A DNA stretch of 64,000 bases from Valencia hispanica (GCA_963556495.2 OY747715.1:1820239-1884238); one strand, 5' to 3'. Shown: positions 1 through 11,811, counted from the stretch's first letter. The notes: generated by a model not told the origin, from the sequence alone. Translations and numbers: made by a program.

Positions 1-2272
1 CTGTGTGTGTGTAATACTACCTGTGTGTGTGTGTGTGTAATACTACCTGTGTGTGTGTAATACTACCTGTGTGTGTGTGTGTGTAATACTACCTGTGTGT
101 GTGTGTGTGTAATACTACCTGTGTGTGTGTGTGTAATACTACCTGTGTGTGTGTGTAATACTACCTGTGTGTGTGTAATACTACCTGTGTGTGTGTGTAA
201 TACTACCTGTGTGTGTGTGTGTAATACTACCTGTGTGTGTGTGTGTAATACTACCTGTGTGTGTGTGTGTAATACTACCTGTGTGTGTGTGTAATACTAC
301 CTGTGTGTGTGTAATACTACCTGTGTGTGTGTAATACTACCTGTGTGTGTGTAATACTACCTGTGTGTGTGTGTAATACTACCTGTGTGTGTGTAATACT
401 ACCTGTGTGTGTGTAATACTACCTGTGTGTGTGTAATACTACCTGTGTGTGTGTGTAATACTACCTGTGTGTGTGTAATACTACCTGTGTGTGTGTGTGT
501 GTAATACTACCTGTGTGTGTGTGTGTAATACTACCTGTGTGTGTGTGTGTAATACTACCTGTGTGTGTGTGTGTAATACTACCTGTGTGTGTGTAATACT
601 ACCTGTGTGTGTGTGTAATACTACCTGTGTGTGTGTAATACTACCTGTGTGTGTGTAATACTACCTGTGTGTGTGTAATACTACCTGTGTGTGTCTAATA
701 CTACCTGTGTGTGTGTGTGTGTAATACTACCTGTGTGTGTGTCTAATACTACCTGTGTGTGTGTGTAATAATACCTGTGTGTGTGTGTGTAATACTACCT
801 GTGTGTGTGTAATACTACCTGTGTGTGTGTGTGTAATACTACCTGTGTGTGTCTAATACTACCTGTGTGTGTGTGTAATACTACCTGTGTGTGTGTAATA
901 CTACCTGTGTGTGTGTAATACTACCTGTGTGTGTGTGTGTGTCTAATACTACCTGTGTGTGTGTGTAATACTACCTGTGTGTGTGTAATACTACCTGTGT
1001 GTGTGTAATACTACCTGTGTGTGTGTGTAATACTACCTGTGTGTGTGTGTAATACTACCTGTGTGTGTGTGTGTAATACTACCTGTGTGTGTGTAATACT
1101 ACCTGTGTGTGTGTGTGTAATACTACCTGTGTGTGTGTGTAATACTACCTGTGTGTGTGTGTGTAATACTACCTGTGTGTGTCTAATACTACCTGTGTGT
1201 GTGTGTAATACTACCTGTGTGTGTGTAATACTACCTGTGTGTGTGTGTGTAATACTACCTGTGTGTGTGTGTAATACTACCTGTGTGTGTGTGTAATACT
1301 ACCTGTGTGTGTGTGTGTAATACTACCTGTGTGTGTGTAATACTACCTGTGTGTGTGTGTGTGTGTAATACTACCTGTGTGTGTGTGTAATACTACCTGT
1401 GTGTGTGTGTGTGTGTAATACTACCTGTGTGTGTGTGTGTGTGTGTAATACTACCTGTGTGTGTGTGTGTGTGTAATACTACCTGTGTGTGTGTGTGTGT
1501 GTAATACTACCTGTGTGTGTGTGTGTGTGTAATACTACCTGTGTGTGTGTGTAATACTACCTGTGTGTGTGTGTGTGTGTGTAATACTACCTGTGTGTGT
1601 GTGTAATACTACCTGTGTGTGTGTAATACTACCTGTGTGTGTGTGTGTAATACTACCTGTGTGTGTGTGTGTAATACTACCTGTGTGTGTGTGTAATACT
1701 ACCTGTGTGTGTGTGTAATACTACCTGTGTGTGTGTAATACTACCTGTGTGTGTGTAATACTACCTGTGTGTGTGTGTGTAATACTACCTGTGTGTGTGT
1801 GTGTAATACTACCTGTGTGTGTGTGTAATACTACCTGTGTGTGTGTAATACTACCTGTGTGTGTGTGTGTAATACTACCTGTGTGTGTGTGTAATACTAC
1901 CTGTGTGTGTGTAATACTACCTGTGTGTGTGTGTAATACTACCTGTGTGTGTGTGTGTAATACTACCTGTGTGTGTGTAATACTACCTGTGTGTGTGTAA
2001 TACTACCTGTGTGTGTGTGTGTGTAATACTACCTGTGTGTGTGTGTGTAATACTACCTGTGTGTGTGTGTAATACTACCTGTGTGTGTGTGTAATACTAC
2101 CTGTGTGTGTGTGTGTAATACTACCTGTGTGTGTGTGTAATACTACCTGTGTGTGTGTGTAATACTACCTGTGTGTGTGTAATACTACCTGTGTGTGTGT
2201 GTGTGTGTGTAATACTACCTGTGTGTGTGTAATACTACCTGTGTGTGTGTGTGTGTGTGTAATACTACCTGT
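1..2272. repeat. TG-rich minisatellite, unit (TG)n-TAATACTACC
   Basis: The window opens inside a tandem array in which the constant core TAATACTACC alternates with a (TG)4 to (TG)10 stretch, giving units of about 18-30 bp. A few units carry TCTAATAC or AATAATACC variants. The array ends at about 2272, where unique sequence begins, and it runs off the left edge. The short Cys/Val-rich open frames inside it are a by-product of the repeat and are not genes. Confidence 0.97.
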
Positions 2273-2490
2273 GTACTTGCAATTGTTTGTTAAAATCCGC
2301 ACACAAACATCAAGAAATTACGAGTACAGAATACATCTACACACAGTTTCAAATTACACTAACCTAAAACTAACTATGAATTCAAAATGGCTCCTACGTA
2401 TACAGGTTGTTAAATACATATTCACCAATCAGCTGATACCCCCACAGATCAGGGTTATAAGGGCACCAGGGGGTTTTGAGACTCGTCCAT
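2273..2490. other. Unique AT-rich spacer
   Basis: This is non-repetitive sequence between the minisatellite and the inverted-repeat element. I see no gene in it. Confidence 0.5.
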
Positions 2491-3166
2491 GATGCGTTTA
2501 AATGCTGGTAGAATGCTGGATCATCTGGGTTTTCTTATCACTTTCCCTCTAAACGATAAACGAACGCTACTTATGCATTACTGCATTTAAACAAAGGCAG
2601 GAAAAAACTGCTGAGTCATCAAATTAGACTGAGGACTAAACACAAACATAACTGAGCATCACATCAAATTCACAGCATCATGAACGCACCACACTGTTAG
2701 TGGTTCGGCTGCCGACATCCACACCTGTGGTGCATTCAGGCGTGCATGGGAAATCCTATACACTACCCTACCCGCTTGTGTACAGTTTCAAATTATTTTT
2801 ATTTTCTAAATATTAACTGTTCATTTAGTGACAATAGTTTCCAAACTAATACATTGGATTTCAAATTAGGCAAATTCAGAATCCGTTTTTAAGAGCATTT
2901 ATTCAAGTTGAGCATTTCTGATTCAATCTGAATAATTCAAATTCCAATAAAACTTCTTCAATTTTCTGATGGCACAAAGTTCTGCCCATACACGTCTATT
3001 TAAACAATTTTCTCATTTTAAAATGTAAGTGTCGATTTATGTGTTAGAACTAAGGAGTGATGAGATGTTATTTTTTTCACAAACATCTTTGCCTCTTCAG
3101 CAACAAGTTTAAAAGTGAACAAGAAAACTAAGATGACCCAGCATTCTACCAGCATTTAAACGCATC
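2491..3166. mobile_element. Non-autonomous DNA transposon with long terminal inverted repeats
   Basis: The left end (2491 onward, starting GATGCGTTTAAATGCTGG) and the right end (about 3120-3166, finishing in CGCATC) are reverse complements over about 47 bp with roughly three mismatches. The 676-bp interior has no coding potential. I could not fix a target-site duplication, so the superfamily is unassigned. The long, well-matched arms argue for a transposon rather than a chance palindrome. Confidence 0.7.
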
Positions 3167-3519
3167 GTATAATCTGGAGGCGTAAAATGAATCTCCCAGT
3201 TATGTTTCTCCGCCATGATCCTGATCATCATCTAGGAAGCTTGTATTTAATACATGTTCATAAATGCTGTGGTGCTGATTTGTTTGTTGCTTGAATTAAA
3301 CTTTTAACTAGTTTCCAGACAAAGAAACGACAGTGTGAGGGAAGATCTGCTGCCACCGAGGAGACAGAGACTAAAAAACCACTGATCCAGTGTTTGTTTC
3401 TATGTAGAAGGAAAGTAAAGCATTACTGTGATGGGCGAGTAGTAGGAGAAAGTAGCAGAGTGCAGCCGGAGGTCAGGATGTCGTCCAGCAGCCTCAGTCT
3501 AACGATCTTCATGCTGCAG
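3167..3519. other. Upstream flank of the TIM-like gene, no exon recognised
   Basis: The frame open from 3394 continues upstream of the recognisable Ig sequence, but I cannot match it to the first half of a TIM IgV domain (no WGRG-like or CC motif) or to a signal peptide. It may be intron or a decayed exon. Confidence 0.4.
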
Positions 3520-6500
3520 GTTGAAGACAGGTATCAGCTGACGGGGGACGTCCTGGACGGACAGATGGACCTGGACATCCTGAATGTGAGGAGGACAGAC
3601 AGCGGGCCGTACTGCTGCCGGGTCGACGTGGACGGCCTGTTTAACGACAAGAAGATGATCATGAACCTGAGAGTGGTCAAAGGTGAGTTTAAACAGAACT
3701 GCTAGAAAACGTTTAACCAGGGAAATCAGGTCCTTATCCAAAGATTAGGAATATTATTAGGAGAAATAGTACTTCATGCTACTCACCGTCGATCATCAGC
3801 CTCTAAAGGGTCCAGATTCAGGGTTCTGTATCAGTTCTGGTGCTGCTAGCCCAGCAGGCGATGGAGAGAGGCTAAACTCTGCAGCATCTTGCTGTAAACC
3901 CTGAAGGAGCTCAGCTTGTCTGCTCTGTCCCTTCTCATAGACGTTTCTTCGCTGTTTGTCTCCGGTCCGGTCTGGGCGATCATGCTGCATCCACATTCTC
4001 AGCGTCTGGAAGGACGGTCTGGATGCAGAGCAGCAGGCCGGGTCTCTAATCTGTAGGGAGTATCGGCGACATCGTTTCACAGAGAGTAGCTAAGGCTGGT
4101 CAGAAATGTCTCTAGGCGCTTTTTGGAAGAAAAAAAGTATTTAGAAATAACAACAAAGTTGCTTTGATAGAAACTCTGGCTTCAGGCAGTGTCAGAAACT
4201 CTACGACCCAGGTCTGTTCGTGATGTTGGCTGCTAGAACGAGACGCGGTGCATTTTGATCCACTGAAGTCTCGGGCCGTTCAGTGCGACGCACCGCTGGA
4301 GGTCGCACAGTGCGACACGGAGCGGTCCTCTGAGACGGTGTGAACCGACCTGTACAGTAGAAAACAAACAAGGAGAAACAAGCAGCTTGCAAAGCTGTCG
4401 CACAAGTGCTACGTATGAAAAATGGTTTATGGCACAGACATTTTTATTTGCATCACACGTACGAAACGAGGCATGAACTCTTCACTTCTTCTTCTGCTTC
4501 CCGTTTCTCAGCTCCATCCACCAATCCTCCTCGAACGACGACAACCACAGTCACCACGACGGACAGAGTCGCTGAGCTATCCACGGATCTGACCACCACA
4601 GGTTTGTAGCTGACTGAGCCTGAGACACAAGCTGACCTCTGACCCCGTTATCCACGCTGTCTTCTGTCTCCTGGCAGTAAACTGGAGAACGCTGCTGTCG
4701 TCTCAGCTGGACCTTCTGAGGAGGAACTCCACTCTGCTTCGCTCCGACGCCGTCACTGTGAGCATCATGTCTCCTCTGCTGAAGCTTTGCTGTTTAACTA
4801 TTAGGGCTGCACAGTGTTAGGAGAACATGATATGTGATAATATTGGTCAATATCACAATGACTCGACTGTCAATACATAAAAGCTTCTAGACATCTGGTC
4901 ACTTTGGGTTCAGAGCAAACATAGAACCAGATAGAGCTGGATATCGATTCAAATTTCAACAATCGATTCGATTCTGATTCTCAAAAGTTACAATCGATTA
5001 TCACGATTCGATATTGATACGGGTCAGTGCTATTAAAAATGTTTTTTAAACCGTTAACTTAATTATGTGGGTGTAATGCAATGAAGCAACACTGGGTGGC
5101 GTTACAGTTCACCGGGTAAAACCTCAGCCTTAAAATGGCCGTCTGGACTTTTCCTTCCTATTTTAGCTGTAAAAAAGGGCAAACATTGTTAAACAATTAA
5201 ACTGATTTTGGATTCTTGTGAATCGATTCAATTCTTAGAATTTCTATAAGAATCGATTTTTTTCCAACACAGCACTAAACCCAGATAATGGAAAATCTGT
5301 GTGGGAGAACAGTAAAAGCTTCGCTCTGATGTGCAGAACCTGATCTGGAACAAACTTCTAGATCACTGCAAAACTGCTGAAACACTGACTCCTTTAAATC
5401 AAAGCTAAAAAACCATCTGGTAAGAGCTGCCTCTGATTAACTTTGTGCCTCTAATGTTGTGTTTTATGCTTTTAGCACTACCTAAAGTTGCCTTACCTAC
5501 AGAATAATAAAGTGGGTTCTACTGAACCTGGTGGTGAACAGATGTGGACCAACAGTCTTCTTCATCTTTCAGGTGGAGGATCCTCTTCCTTCTCTTTCTC
5601 TGCAGATCAATGCTCCCGTCCTCTCCCTCTCCCTCAGCATTCTGCTGCTCATCGCTGCACTTTTCCTCTTCCTGGCCTTCAAACGTACGTCACAAACCTT
5701 TTGTTGTTCTGTTCCTAAAGCGTCACGTTCGGTTCTGGACCTGTTCCGACCCGGTTTCCCTTCAAGGCACTCAGATAATGTTCCGATCTTTAAAAGTAGA
5801 TTATAGCAACACTATGAGTTAGGGCTGGGCGATATAACCTTAAATCTATATTGTGATATGATCTAAAGCATAACAATATTTATTAGAATGCCATTTAAAG
5901 AACATTTATTGTGCAAACTGCATTAAAAAAATCTTTTTTTCCAAAGAATGCAACAAAAAATCTTTCAACCTAAAAATGAAGATATTTTAAATAAACTAAA
6001 AGCTAAATGTTATAAAAGAAACACAAAGTTCAAAATTATCCTCTTTCCTGGTTACTTATTTATAAATGTAATATCACACAAAAATAAAGCTGCACATATT
6101 TGAATAAAAAATGTTCAGCACGTTTTTTTCCGTTAAATGAAAAATAACACATTTTAAACCTGCAATATGTAAAGACGAACACATTTATCCTCCTCGATGA
6201 CAGCGCGATGACATCATCAAAATGCACGATCGCGGTAGGCCGGTAAAGTCCAAATCTTGAGCTTGTTTAGCGGCGGTTCAGATCTAACGCTGAGGCTCCG
6301 CCCACATGGAAACCATTAGCGTTTCTTTTGTTAACGGGTTCCAGAAGGAAAATGTCGACCCTCACGTCTTGGTGTGGACAGCGTAAACATCTGTTTCCCC
6401 CAGATGTGTCTGACACAACAACAACAACAACAACAACAAAGATGGTGGACCAGGAGCTCCTCTGCAGGCTGGACTGTCTGACTGAAAGGAGGAGAATCAA

Positions 6501-7179
6501 CAACTAAAGCACATATCACCTCGTATTAAGGCGTTTACGTCCCATACTCCATGTTTAGCGCCACTTACAGGTGTGGGGGAGTAAAAACAGTTCTCTGTGT
6601 TGCCATGTGGACGGGTTCTGATAAGCTGGTTCCGTCTCTGTTGGGCCGGAAGAAAGAACTGCTTTGGTTAGCAACAGGGGGCGGGGTCCTGGAGGTCAGC
6701 AACCAATGAAAATGCTCTGAGTCATAATTAAAAGTTAGATTGACTAATTTATTAAAATGACGGAAATTATCTGATTATTAGTGAACAATTTGAGTAATAA
6801 AACGACTTTTTCCAGCCTGGCTTCATTTAAATGAATGAAAACAAACTAAAATCCGCCCATATTTTAAGCGGCTCATTGAAACCGATAAATAACGCCTGGC
6901 TCAACACAAAGGGAGGTCGGCCTCTTCTCTATTGCCGGATGTTGATTTCTCTTTGCTTTTTGGATGCAGGTGGGATCTACAGAGGTGCTTTAAAGACAGG
7001 CTGGTGAGTACTACTACCTCCCAACACATCGTCTGATTGTTCATGGTAGTAAAGCATCAGACAGCAGAGCTCATCCTGAGTGTCTCTGACCCAGTCTGTC
7101 CCCAGATGAACCTCCTCACATCATCTACGAGATCCGCATGAGGAGACCCGTCCAGGAGAACATCTACACTCTGGACTAG
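3520..7179 (+). CDS. TIM-family (HAVCR/TIMD4-like) cell-surface receptor, 5' incomplete
   Basis: TIM proteins are type I membrane receptors with an IgV domain that binds phosphatidylserine, a Thr/Ser-rich mucin stalk, one transmembrane segment and a Tyr-containing tail. Exons with consistent phases are 3520-3682 (second half of IgV, with DSGPYCCRVDVDGLFNDKK, very close to the family CCR...FND signature), 4512-4601 (Thr-rich mucin stretch), 4678-4757 (stalk with an NST sequon), 5573-5684 (a Leu-rich transmembrane helix, LSLSLSILLLIAALFLFLAF) and 7106-7179 (tail with ENIYTLD then stop, like the tyrosine motif of mammalian TIMs). A possible 34-nt exon at 6970-7003 breaks the frame and was left out. 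No signal peptide or first half of the IgV domain is visible upstream, so the gene may be truncated, may use distant exons, or may be a pseudogene. I cannot assign a specific member. Confidence 0.7.
4934..5280. mobile_element. hAT-like MITE inside a TIM-gene intron
   Basis: The sequence is rich in ATCGATTC and its complement near both ends, as in many fish hAT derivatives. It is flanked by an exact 7-bp direct repeat CCAGATA (4927-4933 and 5281-5287), close to the 8-bp duplication expected for hAT. The terminal repeats are only weakly similar, so this is provisional. Confidence 0.4.
5320..5520 (+). mobile_element. L2-type LINE 3' fragment
   Basis: The stretch resembles the 3' coding and tail part of the copies at 25.0-25.4 kb and 30.5-31.3 kb (TCTGGAACAAACTTC, GCTGAAACACTGA, AAATCAAAGCTAAAA). 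It is 5' truncated and lies in a TIM-gene intron. Confidence 0.5.
5818..6969. other. Intronic AT-rich sequence with an AGGGCTGGGCGATAT-type repeat
   Basis: The region begins with GGGCTGGGCGATATAAC, a start typical of fish hAT-like MITEs and recurring in related form at 7898 and 17505. It also holds an (ACA)n microsatellite at about 6418-6440. I see no exon. Confidence 0.4.
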
Positions 7180-8540
7180 AACGTTCTGCACAACGTCCTG
7201 ATCCAGCCTGGATTCGTTTATTATTTGGTCAACTTTTATTGTGATTGTAGGCAACATTTCTTTACACGTTGGTGAACGACAGGGAGGAATTTATTATGTA
7301 AAAAAAAAAGATCTGGCTTCTTGGGTTGTAAACTTACCATGGAAGACATGGAATACAGCAGATTGTGGTGTAGAATGCAACTCCAAGCTAAACACAGAAA
7401 ATCTGCCGATCCGCAGCTTGTTTTCTGGCAGCGATTATGTGAAACACTGGAAATAAAATGCAGCTTAGGAAGCTGGAATACCTACAATACTACTTAACCC
7501 ATTACTGGCTGGTGTTTGTAAAGCAGCCAATCCATTTATTTTCCTCTGGAGCTGATTGGTTGCACCCCTAAGGCTGTTGACATATTAGGTATATGTGGCG
7601 TTCTAAGCGTTTTTAGGGGAGGATTATAACTACTGGTTGAGGTGTGATCAGGACTAATGCTGAATCATTCACACGGACCAGCGGAGCTGAAAACCAGCTG
7701 CAGTTCACATGTTGTCAATACTTGTGTTTAAATGTTTCGTTTCTTCATGATGGTCACAAACTGTGACGCTGTTGGTAGAAAAAAATGCTTCATAAACGAC
7801 GTTTGTTGTTTGTTTTTTTAAATAAAGGTTTGAGTGCGTCTCATCACGTTCTGCGTTATATTTTCTTAGAAAAAATAAATATGTAAATGTAGACTTTGGG
7901 CTGGACGATAATTCAATAAAAATATCAATCGATCGATCGATGTGGTGCGATAGAAAAAATTGTCAATAAGAAAAGTTTCCCTTCCTTTTTCATTGTAGCC
8001 AATCAGGTCGCTTAATACTACAGTCATCATTTACTCCTAACCAATCACAGACGCAGACCCAGGCAGCCATTGCTCCTCTCCAACCACAAAGAGAGAAAAT
8101 GTTTTAAACGGCTAAAGATCACGCAGCGAGGAAACTGTCCTGGAGAACGTTTTCAGTCGTTCAGCAGCAGCTAAACGTAACATCAAATACTAGTTAGCAA
8201 AGTTGCTGTTGCTGCTGTGACATTTGGACAGAGATGGACACAACGCCCCCGCGTCGTACCGCTAACGACGTCCACCCGGTTCTAAGAATGTCCACCCAAT
8301 GCTCCTCCACATCCTCAGACGCTAAAAAGCTTTTAAAAAGAATACAAACGGGGAGGAAAGACCTGCTGGACTCACTCAGCCATCGGTCAGTAGCTTGTTA
8401 GCTGGTTAGCTTTAGCAGCTGAACTGGATCAGAATCAGCTTTACTGACTGGTTTTTACAAACATACTAAACCAAACGTCTGAGCCATTCATGTAATAAAG
8501 TGTCATAAAATGTTAAAAAACATTAACAAGCATCAAGATA
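7180..8540. other. Intergenic sequence downstream of the TIM-like gene
   Basis: An AT-rich region with a GGGCTGGACGATAATTC element near 7898 and a short GATC microsatellite near 7929. AATAAA motifs at 7455 and 7823 could serve as the TIM gene's poly(A) site. I see no coding exons. Confidence 0.4.
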
Positions 8541-8997
8541 AGCCTTCAAGGGACTTCCAGGTGAGCGCCATGGCGACAGGTTGACTCTGTGGCTCTCTCG
8601 ACAACAAGACTAAATGATATGCAAAGAAACGAAAAGTGAGAAATATGTCTAAATCCAAAAGAAAGGGTAAACCTCGAGGTAAACCAAAACGTGGATGAAG
8701 ACGGCTCGGCTAGCGTGGCTAGCCTCTCGGACACGGAGACAGGGCTAGCTAACGAAACGGCTAACGCTAACCTTCAAGAGTTAAAGCAACACTAAAGAGG
8801 TTTTTTTTTACCTTAAAATAATGTTTACGAACTCGTGTCAGTGGTTGATCAACTCATAACCGGGTGAAGCGGCACTTCTGCATTGGCTTTGCGGCCCTCT
8901 ATCGGCCATGACAGCACTATGTAAGTTTGGGTCATCGGGTAGCGGTTTTGTAGTTCAAATGCGACTTGCTTTACGGCAGGCTTCACAAAAGCCGGTA

Positions 8998-9134
8998 GGT
9001 GGAGCGTCCTGCTAGGCTCTCTGGGTGGAGCGTCCTGCTAGGCTCTCTGGGTGGAGCGTCCTGCAAGGCTCTCTGGGTGGAGCGTCCTGCAAGGCTCTCT
9101 GGGTGGAGCGTCCTGCAAGGCTCTCTGGGTGGAG
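8998..9134. repeat. 26-bp tandem array, about five copies
   Basis: The unit GGAGCGTCCTGC + (T/A)AGGCTCTCTGGGT repeats about five times with a 26-bp period. The early copies have CTAGG and later ones CAAGG. It lies inside the 8781-10101 transposon, where subterminal repeats are common in non-autonomous elements. Confidence 0.9.
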
Positions 9135-9699
9135 CATACTCGGCAGGTACATATAAATGGAAGATACCTAGCAGCAGGTAGCTTGAACAATTGTCATCAT
9201 GACGGAGCTGAAATTGTATTCATCTGTACGCCGGTGTTCCGACTATCTGTGCTACCCGCATGCACATTTCCATGTTACATCACAATTCGCTTACTCAGCA
9301 AATCTGTCATCAAGAATTCCTACCAGGAAGATCCATTTCGTCTGTTTTATTTCTTTGAAGTTTACGGTGAGTTTTATTCAAATTATTTTATTACTGGCTA
9401 ATTTTTATTAAAAATATTTTAAGGCTTTCCTTAAACTACTAGTTTCAAGTTTACATGACAGACCTTGTTCTGTGGATTGAAAGAAACGTTTTCGTTATTC
9501 ATACATTTTTGCTATGTCAGGCATTACTGCTAAACTGCCACTTCAATCCCGTCACTTGAAAATATTTTCCGATGATTATGTTTAACATCAAAGCTAACAG
9601 TTGTTGTTTTCGGCATGTAAACATACTTTTTGAGGGGGAGCACCGACAGATGGGCGCTACGGTAGGACATTCTGAGGAGGAAGCACATATCGTCAGAAC

Positions 9700-9877
9700 A
9701 GAGCTGTCAGCCATATAATAAAGAAATTAGACCCTATCAAGTTATAACGTGACCGTTTGTTGTAAAAACGTGAATCTATCACGTTATAACGTTTTAGTTT
9801 CAAGTGGTTTTCACATTTTTACAATAACGTTATAACGTGATACAGTCTAATTTCTGTATTATATGGCTGACAGCTCT
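9700..9877. mobile_element. MITE with about 32-bp terminal inverted repeats
   Basis: AGAGCTGTCAGCCATATAAT at 9700 is matched by ATTATATGGCTGACAGCTCT ending at 9877, and the match continues inward through GAAATTAGAC with one difference. The interior repeats ACGTTATAACGT motifs. The element is 178 bp, noncoding, and nested inside the 8781-10101 transposon. No target duplication is obvious. Confidence 0.75.
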
Positions 9878-10230
9878 ACGCCACCATATGACATGCTGAA
9901 ATATAGAAAATGTACCTGGGATGAAGACATTTGACACAAAGGCTGCCCAAGATGTGAAAATCTGTAACGTTAGAGGGTATCGCTTGTAAATGTGAATCCC
10001 CTGGTGTAACCATAACAGATTTTACGACAGTAGTAGAAAACAATAAATTTTCCCAACTGTAGGGGGACCCAGAGAGCAAAACTTACTTAGTGTTGCTTTA
10101 AGAGCCGAAAACAGACAACGAAAACAACTTTCAAGAACCCAAGGAAGAGATGAAGAAGAATGACAGACGCAGAAAACCGCGTCATGGAGGTGGATAACAG
10201 AACCCAGTGGATAGAGGAGGCAAAATGTTA

Positions 10231-11510
10231 ATAATTAATAATACATTTTGGGTTTGAGGCTTTTAAGCAACACTAGGCGACTAAGGAATGGAAATGAGTG
10301 ACACTAGTATTAATAAGCAATATGAATAGTGATAGTAATTTCTGTGCATGTATTTTGACTATGCAAGTTTTAATCAAATAATTACTTTAAACTATGATAA
10401 TAAAATAACATGTAAATATTGAGAAATAATTAAGTAAGTAGATTCCGTAGTTCTAACCAGGAGATGGTGTAGACGTTTCAGGGGAGTACAGTAAAGGGAT
10501 CTTTTAGTGTTTCCCTGTATATTAAACACCGTAGGAAGAAAAACAATAGTTGTTCAAGAATATTTGTTGAAAGTAGTTTCATATTATGTTAAATGGCCTA
10601 TGAGCTCATGGGACTGGGCAGCAAAGGAATTGTCACTATTTTGCCATTTGGAATAGTTGTTCAAAAACAAATATTTGGACTGAATTTTAAAGTCTTGTTT
10701 GAGGAAAAGCAGCATCACTTAATTAAACAGACTGGGATTGAAGAATGTGGTTCATTCCTTAAGTGCCAGGTGTTTCCAATAAGCATCATACCTACATTTC
10801 CATTACCGATAGGTGAGATGTTGTAATTAATTATTTAATGAATTTAACGTGGAGTGAACACGTTCCTATGTTTTGTACCATTGAATGCAATTACAGTCAG
10901 TAAGGGGTTAACGACTCCTTAAAATAACAAATCTAAACATCTGTTGATGCTAAATTGTTTCCACTAATGAACATAGCGTACTGTTCAGAGGTTAGCATGT
11001 TTTAGTAGTTTCTATGGCACCGCAGGAAGCTCAGCAGGTCTGATTACATATTTACTGGAACAAAAAAAAGAGAATCAAATAAAAACTAGGGGAAAAAATG
11101 CATTTCTTGTGAAAATGCAGTGTGAATGCTATAAACTGAATCATTTTTACTTTAGATTGTTTATGTAATGGACGTCAGAAAACCTGCTGAAATGTAATAA
11201 ATAAGCAAGAGCAACAGTAAACAGCAAGATGTTCAGTCAATGCAGGAAGGCCAACTGAAAACTATAAAACCCTTGTTGCTTAAAAAGCTTTACTGTAAGA
11301 TGTAACTGTTATTCTCAGTCCATACAAAGAAAGTTAAAACAGCTGAATGAATCTGTGTCCTAAACAGTCTTTAAACCCCTATCAGTGAGATCAACAGACT
11401 CTTAACAACCACAGCTGTCACCAAACACGTCAAGACTGGATCATGTTTGCCTTAATGACGCCTCCATGACTTTAATAAAGGGACCGGTTGGTTATAGGGT
11501 TTACACTTAA
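10231..11510. other. Intergenic AT-rich sequence, nothing recognised
   Basis: There are short open frames only, with no family resemblance, splice pattern or RNA gene that I can support. Confidence 0.5.
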
Positions 11511-11614
11511 CTACATGCTGTTAATCATTGGTTGTTTTTCTTTCTTTGGCAAATATCGGCAAGTCTCCTGCAACATGTTTACATTACAATATGCCAGAAA
11601 AAAAAAAAACAATC

Positions 11615-11686
11615 CTCCCCGTCGGGGAATCGAACCCCGGTCTCCCGCGTGACAGGCGGGGATACTCACCACTATACTAACGAGGA
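11615..11686 (-). tRNA. tRNA-Asp (GTC)
   Basis: On the minus strand the 72-nt sequence begins TCCTCGTTAGTATAGTGG, has the anticodon loop CTGTCAC (GTC) and the T-loop GGTTCGATTCC, and ends with an acceptor pairing TCCTCGT with ACGGGGA. A run of T on the minus strand just past the 3' end is a strong Pol III terminator. Confidence 0.96.
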
Positions 11687-11772
11687 GTGACCTGATTGAC
11701 ATGGATCATGTGACATTTTCTACCCAGTAGGAGCTGTTGACACAGCTGATAGATGTGAAACTACAATCAGAG

Positions 11773-11811
11773 GTTTCCGTAGTTTAGTGGTTATCACGCT
11801 GGCCTAACACA
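11773..11811 (+). pseudogene. Truncated tRNA-Val 5' half
   Basis: The sequence GTTTCCGTAGTTTAGTGG and the following D-arm match the tRNA-Val genes nearby. It diverges after CCTAACAC and is replaced by an unrelated repeat starting ACAGTTTTTGTCAC. The variable and T arms are missing, so it cannot make a tRNA. Confidence 0.9.

Larger units (their letters stand above)
8781..10101. mobile_element. DNA transposon with TTAAAGCAACACTAA terminal repeats and GAG target duplication
   Basis: The left end TTAAAGCAACACTAA (8781) is matched by TTAGTGTTGCTTTAA at the right end (10087-10101). It is flanked by GAG on both sides (8778-8780, 10102-10104), a 3-bp target duplication. The 1,321-bp interior has no transposase. 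It contains a 26-bp tandem array and a separate MITE. The superfamily is not assigned. Confidence 0.75.
8541..10230 (+). pseudogene. L1 LINE ORF1 fragment, split by a DNA transposon
   Basis: The left part (8645-8780) starts MSKSKRKGKPRGKPK and, after a one-base frameshift, continues with the acidic stretch SVASLSDTETGLANE. The right part (10102-10222) carries further ORF1-like sequence in shifted frames, ending ENRVMEVDNRTQWIEE, which resembles the coiled-coil region of L1 ORF1 (Transposase_22). L1 ORF1 proteins bind LINE RNA during retrotransposition. The copy is dead: it has frameshifts, no endonuclease or reverse transcriptase, and a 1.3-kb insertion in the middle. Confidence 0.65.

Noticed and set aside
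1..2270. Cys/Val-rich open frames in the opening repeat
   Set aside because: They arise from (TG)n plus TAATACTACC and have no independent support.
6970..7003. Possible 34-nt TIM cytoplasmic exon
   Set aside because: Splicing it in breaks the frame before the tail exon. Joining the transmembrane exon straight to 7106 keeps the frame.
9051..9401. 116-codon frame in the 8.8-10.1-kb transposon
   Set aside because: It starts in the 26-bp tandem array and shows no transposase or other family motif.
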